From Egicoccus sp. AB-alg6-2 (GTDB lineage Bacteria; Actinomycetota; Nitriliruptoria; Nitriliruptorales; Nitriliruptoraceae), in the NCBI RefSeq assembly GCF_041821025.1, contig NZ_JBGUAY010000005.1:124001-188000 (forward strand): a stretch of DNA of 64,000 nucleotides, read 5' to 3'. Position 1 is the first letter of the stretch, and every line of letters begins with the position of its first letter. The notes beneath the pieces are model-generated. The model saw only the letters and a list, made by a program, of their open reading frames with translations, ran no database searches and was not told the origin of the DNA. Position numbers and translations under genes: made by a program. Shown here in pieces: positions 26,467 to 34,890 of the stretch.

Positions 26467-28305
26467 GTGGCGGCCAGGGCGACGCAGTTCGGTTTCGAAC
26501 AGCTCGGCATGCCGTTGTTCGACACCACCTTCGTGGTGCTCGATCTCGAGACGACCGGGTTGCAGCCGGGACGCGACCGCATCACCGAGGTGGGTGCGGT
26601 CAAGGTCCGGGGCGGTGACGTCCTGGGCGAACTGCGGACCTTCGTGCACCCGGGTCGACCGATTCCGCCGGCCGTGACGGCGGTGACCGGGATCACCGAC
26701 GCGATGGTGCGTGACGCCCCGCCGGTCACGACCGTCGTGCCGGTGCTGCGGGAATTCCTCGGCGATGCCGTGTTCGTGGCCCACAACGCCCGGTTCGACC
26801 TGTCGTTCCTGCGTGCCGCGTGGGCCGACACGGGAGCCGGGGGCTACAACCCGGTCGTGGTGGACACGGCCCGGCTGGCGCGGCGGCTGCTGCACGACGA
26901 GGTCCGCAACTGCCGGCTCGAGACCCTCGCGCGGCACCTGCGCGCCCGCACGATGCCCGAGCACCGCGCCCTCGCCGACGCCCGCGCCACCGTCGACGTC
27001 CTGCACGGGCTCATCGAACGCGCCGGAACCCTCGGTGCGGTGACACTCGAGGATCTGCGCGACCTGTCACGCTCGACCTCCGACAAGGCGTTCCGTCGCA
27101 TCGACCTGGTCCGCGACGCACCCGCCGCCTGCGGGGTCTACCGGTTCCTCGACGCCCGCGACGAGGTCCTCTACGTCGGCAAGGCGACCGACCTGCGAAG
27201 TCGGCTGCGCACGTACTTCGGGCAGGACCGCCGGCGTCGCGTCGCCGACCTGGTCCGCGAGACGGCCCGGGTGAGCTGGTCCCCCACCGAGACCCTCCTC
27301 GAGGCCGAGGTGCGCGAACTGCGCGAGATCCACGCCCACCGGCCCCGCTACAACCGCCGCTCGACCCGCCCCGAGGCCGCCGTCCACGTCGCCCTGACCC
27401 GCGAGGCGTTCCCTCGGCTGTCCGTGGTGCGTGCGCCGGGCAGCAACCACCTGCGCACCCTCGGCCCCCTCCCCTCCCGCGCCGCCGCACAGCAGCTGGT
27501 GGACGCCCTGCAGGACGCCTATCCCCTGCGGACGTGCACACCGCGACTGCGGCGGGCCCAGGACCACCCCGCGTGCGTGCTCAAGGACCTCGGCCGCTGC
27601 GGGGCGCCGTGCGACGGCACCCAGTCGGCTGCCGCCTACGACCGCGTGGTCGCCGAGGTCGAGGCCGCGTGGGACGACCCGACGGACCTGCTCGCCCGCC
27701 TGCGTTCCCGCATGCTCCGCTACGGCCGCGACGGACGCTTCGAACGGGCCGGCGAGGTCCGGGCACGGCTGCACGCCGCCGCTCGTGCCGTGCACGGCTC
27801 CCGGGCCCGAGCCGCGCTCGCGGCCGTCGACGAACTGGTCGTGGGCATCGACACGGCGGACGCCTGTGAGGTCGCCGTCATCCGACGTGGTCGTCTGGCT
27901 GGCAGCGGCCGCCTGCCACGCCGCAGCGACGACACGACGGTGGTCGCGTGGTTACGGCAGGCCGACCTCGACGCCTGTTCCGGTCCCCCGAGCCGCGACG
28001 ACGCCGAGGAAGTGGCGCTCGTGCTCGGTTGGCTCGAACGGCCGGGCGGCCGCGTCGTGGCCGCCACCGGCTCGTGGGCGCTGCCGGTCGCCGGCGGCGC
28101 GCCCCTGGCAGACGCCGTGGAGGAAGCACGACGTCTCGGCCGCCAGCTCCGGCGCGACCGGCAGGTGCTCGAGGGTGCCAAGGTGGTCCGGCGCGCGGAG
28201 CCGCCGCCACCCGCTCACGCCAGCGAGAACCAGCGACTCCACGCATCGGGGAGCTCAGCGAGGACGCCTGGCTCGCGGCCCAGCCAGCTCAGCCGCACGC
28301 GGTAG
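26467..28305 (+). CDS. DEDD (DnaQ-like) exonuclease fused to UvrC-type GIY-YIG nuclease
   Basis: 612 residues in two nuclease parts. Residues ~15-185 are a DnaQ-like 3'-5' exonuclease: LDLETTG (Exo I), AHNARFDLSFL (Exo II), EHRALADARAT (Exo III, DEDDh). From ~215 comes a GIY-YIG domain (ACGVYRFLDARDEVLYVGKATDLRSRLRTYF split over the core) as in UvrC, followed by UvrC-like and UVR-like helices (GRFERAGEVRARL). The RNase H-like incision domain and HhH of full UvrC are absent. GTG 26467 chosen for its AGGAGG seven bases upstream. Its 3' end overlaps the convergent gene by 91 bases. SOS box upstream; likely an excision-repair nuclease. Confidence 0.92.
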   Translation: MAARATQFGFEQLGMPLFDTTFVVLDLETTGLQPGRDRITEVGAVKVRGGDVLGELRTFVHPGRPIPPAVTAVTGITDAMVRDAPPVTTVVPVLREFLGDAVFVAHNARFDLSFLRAAWADTGAGGYNPVVVDTARLARRLLHDEVRNCRLETLARHLRARTMPEHRALADARATVDVLHGLIERAGTLGAVTLEDLRDLSRSTSDKAFRRIDLVRDAPAACGVYRFLDARDEVLYVGKATDLRSRLRTYFGQDRRRRVADLVRETARVSWSPTETLLEAEVRELREIHAHRPRYNRRSTRPEAAVHVALTREAFPRLSVVRAPGSNHLRTLGPLPSRAAAQQLVDALQDAYPLRTCTPRLRRAQDHPACVLKDLGRCGAPCDGTQSAAAYDRVVAEVEAAWDDPTDLLARLRSRMLRYGRDGRFERAGEVRARLHAAARAVHGSRARAALAAVDELVVGIDTADACEVAVIRRGRLAGSGRLPRRSDDTTVVAWLRQADLDACSGPPSRDDAEEVALVLGWLERPGGRVVAATGSWALPVAGGAPLADAVEEARRLGRQLRRDRQVLEGAKVVRRAEPPPPAHASENQRLHASGSSARTPGSRPSQLSRTR

Positions 28306-28682
28306 CGGCCCGGCTCCACGCGTGGGCCCGGCGGCTCGCCCGCCCACCCCGGCACCAGGGGCCCGGCCGTCTGGTTCCAGTACGTGGGCGAGACCAGCAT
28401 CTGTCCGGGCAGCCAGCGATCGATGGCGGGTCCCTCGCTCGTGCGTCGCACGGTGTCCTCGGCCACCACGCGGTGGTACTCGTCGCGCACGCTGAGCACG
28501 TACCGCTGCCAGCCGGGATAGTGGTGCTCGACGAACCGGTCGCCGGCGTTGTGCGCCGTGACGGTGATCCGCACGGTCTCGCCGGCCGCGTAGGCGGCAC
28601 GTTCCACCAGGACGCTGGTCTCGAATCCGGCGAAGGGCTCGAGATCGATCCGGAACGGCCGGTCGGCCTCGTCCTGGCTCAC
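28215..28682 (-). CDS. BsuPI-like (intracellular proteinase inhibitor) domain protein
   Basis: 155 residues, all-beta in character. VRITVTAHNAGDRFVEHHYP, YVLSVRDEYHRVVAED and a terminal EPGRYRVRLSWLG resemble the immunoglobulin-like BsuPI fold, a moderate match by eye. No signal peptide. GTG start overlaps the csaA stop (GTGA). The last 91 bases run antisense through the end of the nuclease gene, a real convergent overlap since both reading frames look genuine up to that point. Confidence 0.65.
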   Translation of the reverse strand: MSQDEADRPFRIDLEPFAGFETSVLVERAAYAAGETVRITVTAHNAGDRFVEHHYPGWQRYVLSVRDEYHRVVAEDTVRRTSEGPAIDRWLPGQMLVSPTYWNQTAGPLVPGWAGEPPGPRVEPGRYRVRLSWLGREPGVLAELPDAWSRWFSLA

Positions 28683-29077
28683 GCCACGACCGAACCCGGC
28701 GCCAGGTCACCGTCCACCTCGAGCAGGCGGACCGTTCCGTCCGGCTCGAGACCGCCCAGCACCAGGAACTCGCTGGCGAAGCCCGCGATCCGTTTCCGAC
28801 CGAGGTTCACGGCGCCGACGACCTGCCTCCCGACCAGGTCGTCGGCGGCGTAGTTGGTGATCTTCGCGCTGGTACGCAGCGTGCCGACCAGTGGACCGAA
28901 GTCGACGGTCAGCTTCCAGGCCGGCTGGCGGGCCTCGGGGAACGGCTCGACGTCCAGTACCCGTCCCACCCGCAGGTCCAGTGCGAAGAAGCCCTCGGCA
29001 CCGATCACGTCCTTGGGCGGCAACTGGGCGGGGTCGTACGGACGCGCGACGCCGTCGATCCGGTGCCCCTCAGCCAC
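28679..29077 (-). CDS. csaA: CsaA-like tRNA-binding (OB-fold) protein
   Basis: 132 residues. OB-fold of the CsaA/Trbp111 type: FFALDLRVGRVLDVEPFPEARQPAWKL, with LRTSAKITNYAADDLVGRQVVGAVN and the end GDLAPGSVV. CsaA has been described as an export chaperone and as a tRNA-binding dimer. GTG start with AGGAGG five bases upstream, inside the last codons of trpD (8-base overlap). Cytoplasmic. Confidence 0.9.
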   Translation of the reverse strand: MAEGHRIDGVARPYDPAQLPPKDVIGAEGFFALDLRVGRVLDVEPFPEARQPAWKLTVDFGPLVGTLRTSAKITNYAADDLVGRQVVGAVNLGRKRIAGFASEFLVLGGLEPDGTVRLLEVDGDLAPGSVVA

Positions 29078-30131
29078 GGTGTCCTCCTGCGGCCAGTTCC
29101 TTGGTGCGCGTCACCCACCGGTCACGCAGGTCGCGGGCGGCGCCGGACGCGAGCGTCTCGCGGGCGAGCGCGACGCCGCCGGCCATGTCGGTGACCCGGT
29201 CGGCGGCGTAGAGCGCGGCGGCCGCGTTGAGCGCGACGATGTCGGCCGGCGCACCGGTCTCACCCGCGAGGACGGCATCCGCGATGGCGACGTTGCGTTC
29301 GACCGAGCCGCCGTGCAGGGCCTCGAGGTCGGCCCGGTCGATGCCGAGGTCGGCGGGATCGAGTTCCCACTGCTCCACCGCGCCGTCGCGGACCTCCCAC
29401 ACCTGGCTCGGACCGGTGGTGCTCAGCTCGTCGAGGCCGTCGTCGCCGCGGAACACCAGCGCATGACGCTTCCCGAGGCGGGCGAGGGCGTCGGCCATGA
29501 CCGGAGCGAGGCGCGCGTCGCTGACCCCGACGACCTGGTGCGGCGCCCCGGCCGGGTTCGACAACGGGCCCAGGACGTTGAACGCCGTCCGGATGCCGAG
29601 CTGCACCCGCACCGGCGCGACGTGGCGCATCGCCGGGTGGAACGAGCGGGCGTACAGGAAGCCGATGCCGAGTTCCCGGACGCACGTCGCGACGGCGGCC
29701 GGAGGCAGCTCGATGGCGACCCCCCAGGCCTCGAGCAGGTCCGCGCTGCCGCACACCCCCGACGCCGCCCGGTTGCCGTGCTTGGCGACGGGTTGACCGG
29801 CGGCTGCGGTCACCACGGCGGCGATGGTGGAGATGTTGAACGTGTTGGCGCCGTCGCCCCCGGTTCCGCAGGTGTCGACGAGCGTGTCGACGACGGCCGG
29901 ATCGAGGTCGATCGGCTCGGCCTCGGCCAGCATGACCCGCACGAAACCGGCCACCTCGCTCGCCGACTCGCCCTTGGCGCGCAGCGCCACCAGCAGCCCG
30001 GCCACCTGGGCCGGCTCGGCCTCGCCACGCCAGATCGTGCCCATCACGCGGGCCGCGAGCTCTTCGTCGAGGTCCTCGCCGTGGAGCAGGCGTGTCAGCA
30101 CCTCGGACCAGCGGAACGGCTCGTCGGTCAC
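29070..30131 (-). CDS. trpD: Anthranilate phosphoribosyltransferase TrpD
   Basis: Joins anthranilate to PRPP in tryptophan synthesis. 353 residues with DTCGTGGDGANTFNIST (PRPP pyrophosphate loop), KHGNRAASGVCGSADLLEAWG, FLYARSFHPAM for anthranilate, and GRTFNVLGPLSNPA-like RTAFNVLGPLSNPAG. GTG 30131 selected, preceded by AAGGGG. No other trp genes are in the window, so the gene stands with csaA and the BsuPI-like gene. A 144-base gap separates it from the divergent response regulator. Confidence 0.95.
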   Translation of the reverse strand: MTDEPFRWSEVLTRLLHGEDLDEELAARVMGTIWRGEAEPAQVAGLLVALRAKGESASEVAGFVRVMLAEAEPIDLDPAVVDTLVDTCGTGGDGANTFNISTIAAVVTAAAGQPVAKHGNRAASGVCGSADLLEAWGVAIELPPAAVATCVRELGIGFLYARSFHPAMRHVAPVRVQLGIRTAFNVLGPLSNPAGAPHQVVGVSDARLAPVMADALARLGKRHALVFRGDDGLDELSTTGPSQVWEVRDGAVEQWELDPADLGIDRADLEALHGGSVERNVAIADAVLAGETGAPADIVALNAAAALYAADRVTDMAGGVALARETLASGAARDLRDRWVTRTKELAAGGHRG

Positions 30132-30275
30132 GGGCGAGACCCCTTGTCGGCGACGATGATCGATCCGCGACGGTAGCGCCGAGGCCGAGGTCCCCGGAAG
30201 CGCAGCGGCCGGCCCTGGTAGCTTCCGCGCGGGCGTTCGGCCGCGATCTCGCGCGGCCAGCACGTGGGAGGATCC

Positions 30276-31004
30276 GTGGAGGGGGCACATCTGCTGGTCG
30301 TCGACGACGAGCCGGAACTCACCCGCCTCGTCCGACGGAACCTCGAGCAGGCCGGCTTCACCGTCCGCACCGCCGCCGACGGCGAGGAGGCGGTCGAGCT
30401 GCTGCGACAGCGTCGCCCCGACCTGCTGCTGCTCGACGTGCTGATGCCCCGGCTCGACGGCTGGGGTGTGCTCGCCGAGCTTCACCGGCACGAATCACTT
30501 CGCGACCTGCCGGTGGTCATGCTCACGGCGCTCTCGGGTGAACGCGACGTCATCCGCGCGCACCTGTCCGGCGCGGTCCGGTTCCTCACCAAGCCGTTCG
30601 ATCTCGAGGGCCTGCTCGCCACGATCCGCGAGGCGTTGGCCCCCGAGTCGGACGAGCAGCGCCTCGCGCGGCGGCAGCAGGTTCGCGGTTTCGTCCAGCG
30701 ACTGGCCGAACTCGACGCCGGCCGGGAGGCGTCCGGTCCGCGCGTCACCCTGTCACGGCTCGAGTCGCCACCGCGTCCGTCGACCGGGCACGAACGAGGG
30801 TTGGCGTTGCTCGACAGCCTCACGCCGCGCCAACGCGAGATCGCGCGGCTGCTGGCGGCAGGCGTCGAGGCCCGGACCATCGCGGATCGGCTCGGAACCT
30901 CCCGCAGCAACGTCTACGCCGCCCGGAAGCGGATCGCGCACCACCTCGGGGTGGATCCCGACGAGGTCGGGAGCAGCGTGCGCGCGATCGAACCGAACGG
31001 CTGA
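30276..31004 (+). CDS. Response regulator with C-terminal helix-turn-helix
   Basis: 242 residues. Receiver domain: acidic pair in VVDDEPEL, phospho-acceptor Asp in LLLLDVLMPRLDGW, Thr in VMLTALSGE and Lys in FLTKPFD. The C-terminal ~60 residues are a LuxR/GerE-like helix-turn-helix (LTPRQREIARLLAAG, then IADRLGTSRSNVYAARKRIAHHLGV). GTG 30276 has GGGAGG four bases upstream. No histidine kinase is adjacent, so it is an orphan; the nearest partner is the degenerate receiver gene in tail-to-tail orientation. Confidence 0.9.
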   Translation: MEGAHLLVVDDEPELTRLVRRNLEQAGFTVRTAADGEEAVELLRQRRPDLLLLDVLMPRLDGWGVLAELHRHESLRDLPVVMLTALSGERDVIRAHLSGAVRFLTKPFDLEGLLATIREALAPESDEQRLARRQQVRGFVQRLAELDAGREASGPRVTLSRLESPPRPSTGHERGLALLDSLTPRQREIARLLAAGVEARTIADRLGTSRSNVYAARKRIAHHLGVDPDEVGSSVRAIEPNG

Positions 31005-31018
31005 GCGACGGCTCAGCC
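30999..31018. terminator. Hairpin spanning both convergent stop codons
   Basis: GGCTGAGC (30999-31006), loop GACG, GCTCAGCC (31011-31018): an 8-bp perfect stem. The plus-strand stop TGA (31002-31004) and the minus-strand stop (31013-31015) are both inside the stem. It probably ends transcription from either side; no T-run is present. Confidence 0.6.
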
Positions 31019-31477
31019 CGCCGGCGGCGACTCGGCGAGCGCGGCGGCGACCTGCCTGGCGGTTCCTCCCGAACCGCCGTAGGGCGGCGGCTCCTGCCCC
31101 ACGAGCTCCCTGACCTTGCTGGAGAGCTCGAAGGGATCGACGGGCTTGAGCATCGTCGCGTTGGCGCCGGCCCAGTCCGCCAGCCAGGCGTCCTGCTTGC
31201 GCGACGTCATCACCAACGACGGCAGCGGCGCGAACCCCTCGAGGGCGGCCTGCTGGCGCAGGTCGTAGAGGATCGCGAAGCCCCCGCGTGGCTGCAGGTC
31301 GCCGTCGATCACCACGACGTCGTAGGCGTCGCGCTCCCGCAGCAGCTCCTGCCGGGCATGCTCACCGCTGTCGGACTCCGTGACCTCGGCGTCGGCGTGC
31401 AGCTGCAGGGCACTGACGGCCCGCAACCGCTCCCCGACGTTCTCGGCAACCACCAGGACACGCACGCCGGCTTCCAT
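31013..31477 (-). CDS. Receiver-like domain protein, degenerate acidic pocket
   Basis: 154 residues, a single CheY-like domain. It has a candidate phospho-acceptor Asp in VVVIDGDLQPRGG, Ser/Thr in SLVMTSRKQD and Lys in TMLKPVDPFEL, but the usual Asp-Asp near the N-terminus is replaced by VVAENVGER. Metal binding and phosphorylation may be weakened. No output domain; the last 30 residues are Gly/Pro/Ala-rich. It is divergent from the cysteine-desulfurase-like gene (100-base gap). Confidence 0.75.
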   Translation of the reverse strand: MEAGVRVLVVAENVGERLRAVSALQLHADAEVTESDSGEHARQELLRERDAYDVVVIDGDLQPRGGFAILYDLRQQAALEGFAPLPSLVMTSRKQDAWLADWAGANATMLKPVDPFELSSKVRELVGQEPPPYGGSGGTARQVAAALAESPPAG

Positions 31478-31577
31478 TTCCTCGTTCTACGACAGGTCGT
31501 GGGCTACCACGCAACCGTACCCCGCCGCCGGCCGGAGCTGCACCGCCCGACCGGCTGCGCCGCCTACCGTGGGGGAC

Positions 31578-32744
31578 ATGTCCGAGCGCGTCTACCTCGA
31601 CCATGCCTCCGCCTGGCCGCTGCGGCCCGAGGCCCGCCAGGCGTGGACGGACGCCGCCGCGCTGGTCTGGGCCGATCCCACACGCTCGCATCGGGAGGGC
31701 CGCACGGCGCGCGACCTGCTCGACCGCGCGACGGTGACGACCGCAGCGGCGCTGGGTGCCGACGAAGGTTCGCTGGTGTGGACCTCCGGTGGGACCGAGG
31801 CCGTCCACCTCGCCGTGCTCGGCGCGGCCAGAGCGGCTGAACGACGCGGCGAGCCCCGCACCCACCTGGTCTGCAGCGCCGTCGAGCACTCGTCGGTCCT
31901 TCGCGCCTGCGAACGGCTGCGCGACGAACACGGCTACACCCTGGACGTGGTCGGCGTCGACGGGGCGGGCCTCGTCGACCCCGACGCGGTCGCGGCGCTG
32001 GTCGGCGACCGGACGCTCGCCGTCCACGTCCAGCACGCCAACCACGAGGTCGGCGCGATCCAGCCCACCAACGAGATCGCGCACGTCTGCCGGCGCGTCG
32101 GGGCGTTGCTGCACGTCGACGCCTGCCAGACGGTCGGACAGCTCGGCGTCACGCTCGAGCAACTCGGCGCCGACCTGCTCTCCGCCTCGGGCGCGAAGTT
32201 CGGCGGTCCCGCAGGCACCGGACTGCTCGCTGTCGGCCGGCGTGGTCGCGTGCATGCGCTCCTCGAGGGCGACGAGCGGCAACGTCGTCGGCGCTCCGGC
32301 GCGCTGGACGTCGCCGGCATCGCCGCCACGGCGGTGGCGCTCGAGGTCGCGCGCGCCAACCTGCAGACCGAACGCTCCGCCCGCGAGCTCGTGCGCCGCC
32401 ATCTGCGGCGGCGGCTTCCCGAAGCCGTGCCCGACGTGCAGGTGCACGGCCCCCTTGCCGACGCGCACCCCGGGATCGTCGCCGTCAGCGCCCTCTACGT
32501 CGACGGGGAGGCGCTCGTCAGCCGGCTGGACGAAGCCGGCTACGCGCTGCATTCGGGGTCGTCGTGCGCGTCGACGTCGGGCGAACCGTCACACGTGTTG
32601 ATGGCGATGGGGGTGCTGACCCACGGTCACGTCAGGATCTCGATCGGTCCCGACCTGGACGTGGCCGGCGCTGATGCCTTCGTCGCCGCCTATGCCGAGG
32701 TGGTCGAGCGCCTGCGAAGATCGTCCGGCCCGAGGAGGAGCTGA
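31578..32744 (+). CDS. Cysteine desulfurase-like class V aminotransferase
   Basis: 388 residues, PLP enzyme expected to take sulfur from cysteine. VYLDHASAWPLRPEA and TSGGTEAVHLAVLGA match NifS/IscS; the mobile catalytic Cys is in SGSSCASTSGEPSHVLMAMG. The PLP Lys is in SASGAKFGGPAGTG, with Ala where most family members have His before the Lys. The Asn-Asn-Glu loop reads HANHEVGAIQP. These are family variants rather than losses, but specificity is uncertain. One base separates it from the UspA-like gene, and a TusA-like gene follows. Confidence 0.85.
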   Translation: MSERVYLDHASAWPLRPEARQAWTDAAALVWADPTRSHREGRTARDLLDRATVTTAAALGADEGSLVWTSGGTEAVHLAVLGAARAAERRGEPRTHLVCSAVEHSSVLRACERLRDEHGYTLDVVGVDGAGLVDPDAVAALVGDRTLAVHVQHANHEVGAIQPTNEIAHVCRRVGALLHVDACQTVGQLGVTLEQLGADLLSASGAKFGGPAGTGLLAVGRRGRVHALLEGDERQRRRRSGALDVAGIAATAVALEVARANLQTERSARELVRRHLRRRLPEAVPDVQVHGPLADAHPGIVAVSALYVDGEALVSRLDEAGYALHSGSSCASTSGEPSHVLMAMGVLTHGHVRISIGPDLDVAGADAFVAAYAEVVERLRRSSGPRRS

Positions 32745-32745
32745 C

Positions 32746-33861
32746 GTGTCGCGAGCCTCCCAGCAGCAGACGATCGTGGTGCCGATCGCCAACCCGGCAT
32801 CGGTGCGTCCCCTGCTCGCGATCGCCGCCGCGCTGGCGAGCGAGGGCGAGACGCTCGTGCCGGTGACCGTGGTGCGCCCGAACGCCTCGCGCGACGAGCG
32901 CGACCTCGCCCACCGCGGCCTCGACCTCGCCGGGGAAGCGGGCGCGGCATCCGGCGCGAGCGTGCGCGGCCGCGTGGTGGAGGCGGACGACCCTGCCGTG
33001 GGCGTGCTCGGCGCCGTCGCCGAGGAAGCCGCCGCGCTGGTCGTCATGGGCTGGCGCGGGCAGAGTTCGACCACCAACGTCTTCGGGCGGATGCTCGACA
33101 CGATCGTGGGCCGCTCGGCCGCACCGCTCGCCGTCGTGCGCATGGGCGCGGTCCCGTTCCGGCGGGTCCTGCTGCCGATCAGTGCCGATCACCTCCTGCC
33201 CGGTGGCGACCGTGGCCTCGGCCTCGCCACCCGGCTGGCCCAGTGCCTCGATGCCGCCACGCCGGAACCGGTCACGGTCCTGCGCACGGGCGCGCGTGAG
33301 ATGCAGCTGCCGGCTGCGCTCGGACGCTTCGGCGACCGCGTCCATCACGACCCGCGCCGCACCGACCAGGCCGTCGCCGCCTTCGCGCGTCCTGAGGACG
33401 TCATCGTGGCGGCGGTGGCGCCCACCGTCTCGGGGTTGCGCGCCGCTACGACCCATCTCGCCTGGGCCGCTCCGGACGCCACGCTGGTCGTCGCCATCGA
33501 CGTCGGCCCGACCCGGGAGGAGGGCCTCGCTGAGGCGGTCCACGCCGCCGGCGAGCCCGCGCCCGCCACCGCCCCGCAGGGGCAACGGCCGGTGCGCGTC
33601 ATCGTGACCGCACGACTGCTGGACGACGACGTTCGTCCCGACGACCTGGCCTGGGTCCTGCAGGCCGCCGGCGACACCGACCAGGTCATGGCGTGGTGGC
33701 CGGCGGGGGACCCCCACCCCCACGTTCGGGCGACGGTGACCGTCATGGCACCCACGGTCAACGCCGCCATCTCCGCGGTGATGGTGGCCGTTCACGACGC
33801 ACCCGTGTTCCGGGGCGCCGAGATCAGCTACGACCTCGATCGCTCACGCGGCGGCCGGTGA
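32746..33861 (+). CDS. Tandem universal-stress (UspA-like) protein
   Basis: 371 residues. The N-terminal ~135 residues form a UspA-like fold (TIVVPIANPASV, ALVVMGWRGQSSTTNVFGRML, AAPLAVVRMG with a G-x2-G-type nucleotide loop). A second, more divergent UspA-like half follows (RVLLPISADHLL, VIVAAVAPTV), then a ~100-residue C-terminal part. No membrane helices. GTG start with GGAGGAG upstream, directly after the desulfurase-like gene, so probably co-transcribed. Function in stress or sulfur handling is inferred. Confidence 0.8.
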   Translation: MSRASQQQTIVVPIANPASVRPLLAIAAALASEGETLVPVTVVRPNASRDERDLAHRGLDLAGEAGAASGASVRGRVVEADDPAVGVLGAVAEEAAALVVMGWRGQSSTTNVFGRMLDTIVGRSAAPLAVVRMGAVPFRRVLLPISADHLLPGGDRGLGLATRLAQCLDAATPEPVTVLRTGAREMQLPAALGRFGDRVHHDPRRTDQAVAAFARPEDVIVAAVAPTVSGLRAATTHLAWAAPDATLVVAIDVGPTREEGLAEAVHAAGEPAPATAPQGQRPVRVIVTARLLDDDVRPDDLAWVLQAAGDTDQVMAWWPAGDPHPHVRATVTVMAPTVNAAISAVMVAVHDAPVFRGAEISYDLDRSRGGR

Positions 33862-33922
33862 CGGCGTCGGCCGGGCCGCGGATAGCCTCGGCGGGCAACG
33901 ACCAGCGACCGAGAGCCGTCCG

Positions 33923-34171
33923 ATGTCTGAGCTTCCCACCAGCGACGACGCCGTCGAAGTGGACGCGACCGGCCTCAGCTGCCCGATGCCGGTGATCGAG
34001 CTGGCCAAGGCGATCGACAAGGTCGCGGTCGGTCGGTCCGTCCGCCTGCTGGCCACCGACCCGGCAGCGAAGGTCGACGTCCCGGTGTGGTGCCGCATGC
34101 AGCGCCAGGAGTTGCGCGCACAGGAGGAGCGGGATCGCGTCTGGCACTTCGAGGTCCGCCGGGTCCACTGA
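33923..34171 (+). CDS. TusA/SirA-family sulfur-carrier protein
   Basis: 82 residues with the family signature VDATGLSCPMPVIELAKAI, where the Cys-Pro-x-Pro Cys carries persulfide sulfur. ATG start with GAG-rich site upstream. It follows the cysteine-desulfurase-like gene within 1.2 kb on the same strand, so transfer of sulfur from that enzyme to this carrier is the natural reading. C-terminal VWHFEVRRVH completes the two-layer fold. Confidence 0.9.
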   Translation: MSELPTSDDAVEVDATGLSCPMPVIELAKAIDKVAVGRSVRLLATDPAAKVDVPVWCRMQRQELRAQEERDRVWHFEVRRVH

Positions 34172-34180
34172 CCGGCGCCG

Positions 34181-34723
34181 TCAGCGGCCGCGGGCACAGG
34201 CGCGCGCGATCAGACCGGCGGTGATCCGCGACTCGTCGTGGGGATCACGACCGGCGAGGTACTGCTGCAGACCCTCGAGATCGACCAGGAGGCGTCCTCG
34301 CAACCAGAGCGGGTCGGGCGGGTCGGTGCCGGCGTCGGCGCCGGCGGCCTCGGCTGCCGCGACCGGGAGCCCCTCCAGCAATCGGACCACGTCGGGCTCG
34401 GCGCCGATCGGCACGCGGCACAGACGACCCCCGTTGCCCCACCTGAGGGCGAGTCGGTCCCAGACCTGCTCGTAGCAGGACCAGGCGGCCTGCGACCCCA
34501 GGGCGTCGAGGTCCGCACCCGTCTCGTCGCGGATGGCCGCGACGATCAGGGCGTGCAGCGACTCGGTCCAGGCGTAGCGTGCGCCGTCGGGATCGGCGAG
34601 CGTCCTCACGAGCTGCCCGTGACGGCCGCCGGTGGCGCGTTCCACCCGCAGCACGACGGCGTCACGCACCCCGGCGTGCCAGCCGCCGACCAGGACGTCG
34701 TTCCAGCCCGACTCGTCGTCCAT
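34181..34723 (-). CDS. Hypothetical protein, unknown family
   Basis: Not recognised. 180 residues, acidic, apparently helical and cytoplasmic; notable segments are AWTESLHALIVAAIRDETGADL, YEQVWDRLALRWGNGGRLCRV and WLRGRLLVDLEGLQQYL. ATG 34723 has GAGG five bases upstream. Converges on the TusA-like gene with nine bases between stops. Confidence 0.6.
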   Translation of the reverse strand: MDDESGWNDVLVGGWHAGVRDAVVLRVERATGGRHGQLVRTLADPDGARYAWTESLHALIVAAIRDETGADLDALGSQAAWSCYEQVWDRLALRWGNGGRLCRVPIGAEPDVVRLLEGLPVAAAEAAGADAGTDPPDPLWLRGRLLVDLEGLQQYLAGRDPHDESRITAGLIARACARGR

Positions 34724-34890
34724 GCGCGCCTCACGTGTCCGCGCTGCTCCCGCAGGAGACCCTAGCGGTGGCACACGGCCACCGGCCCAGCGGCCATGGT
34801 CAAATGACCCACTACATCGCTAGGCTGCCCGACCACGGAAGCGTCCAGACCGCGGGCCCGGCCGGTCGTCGACCAGTCGAGGAGCCCGCC

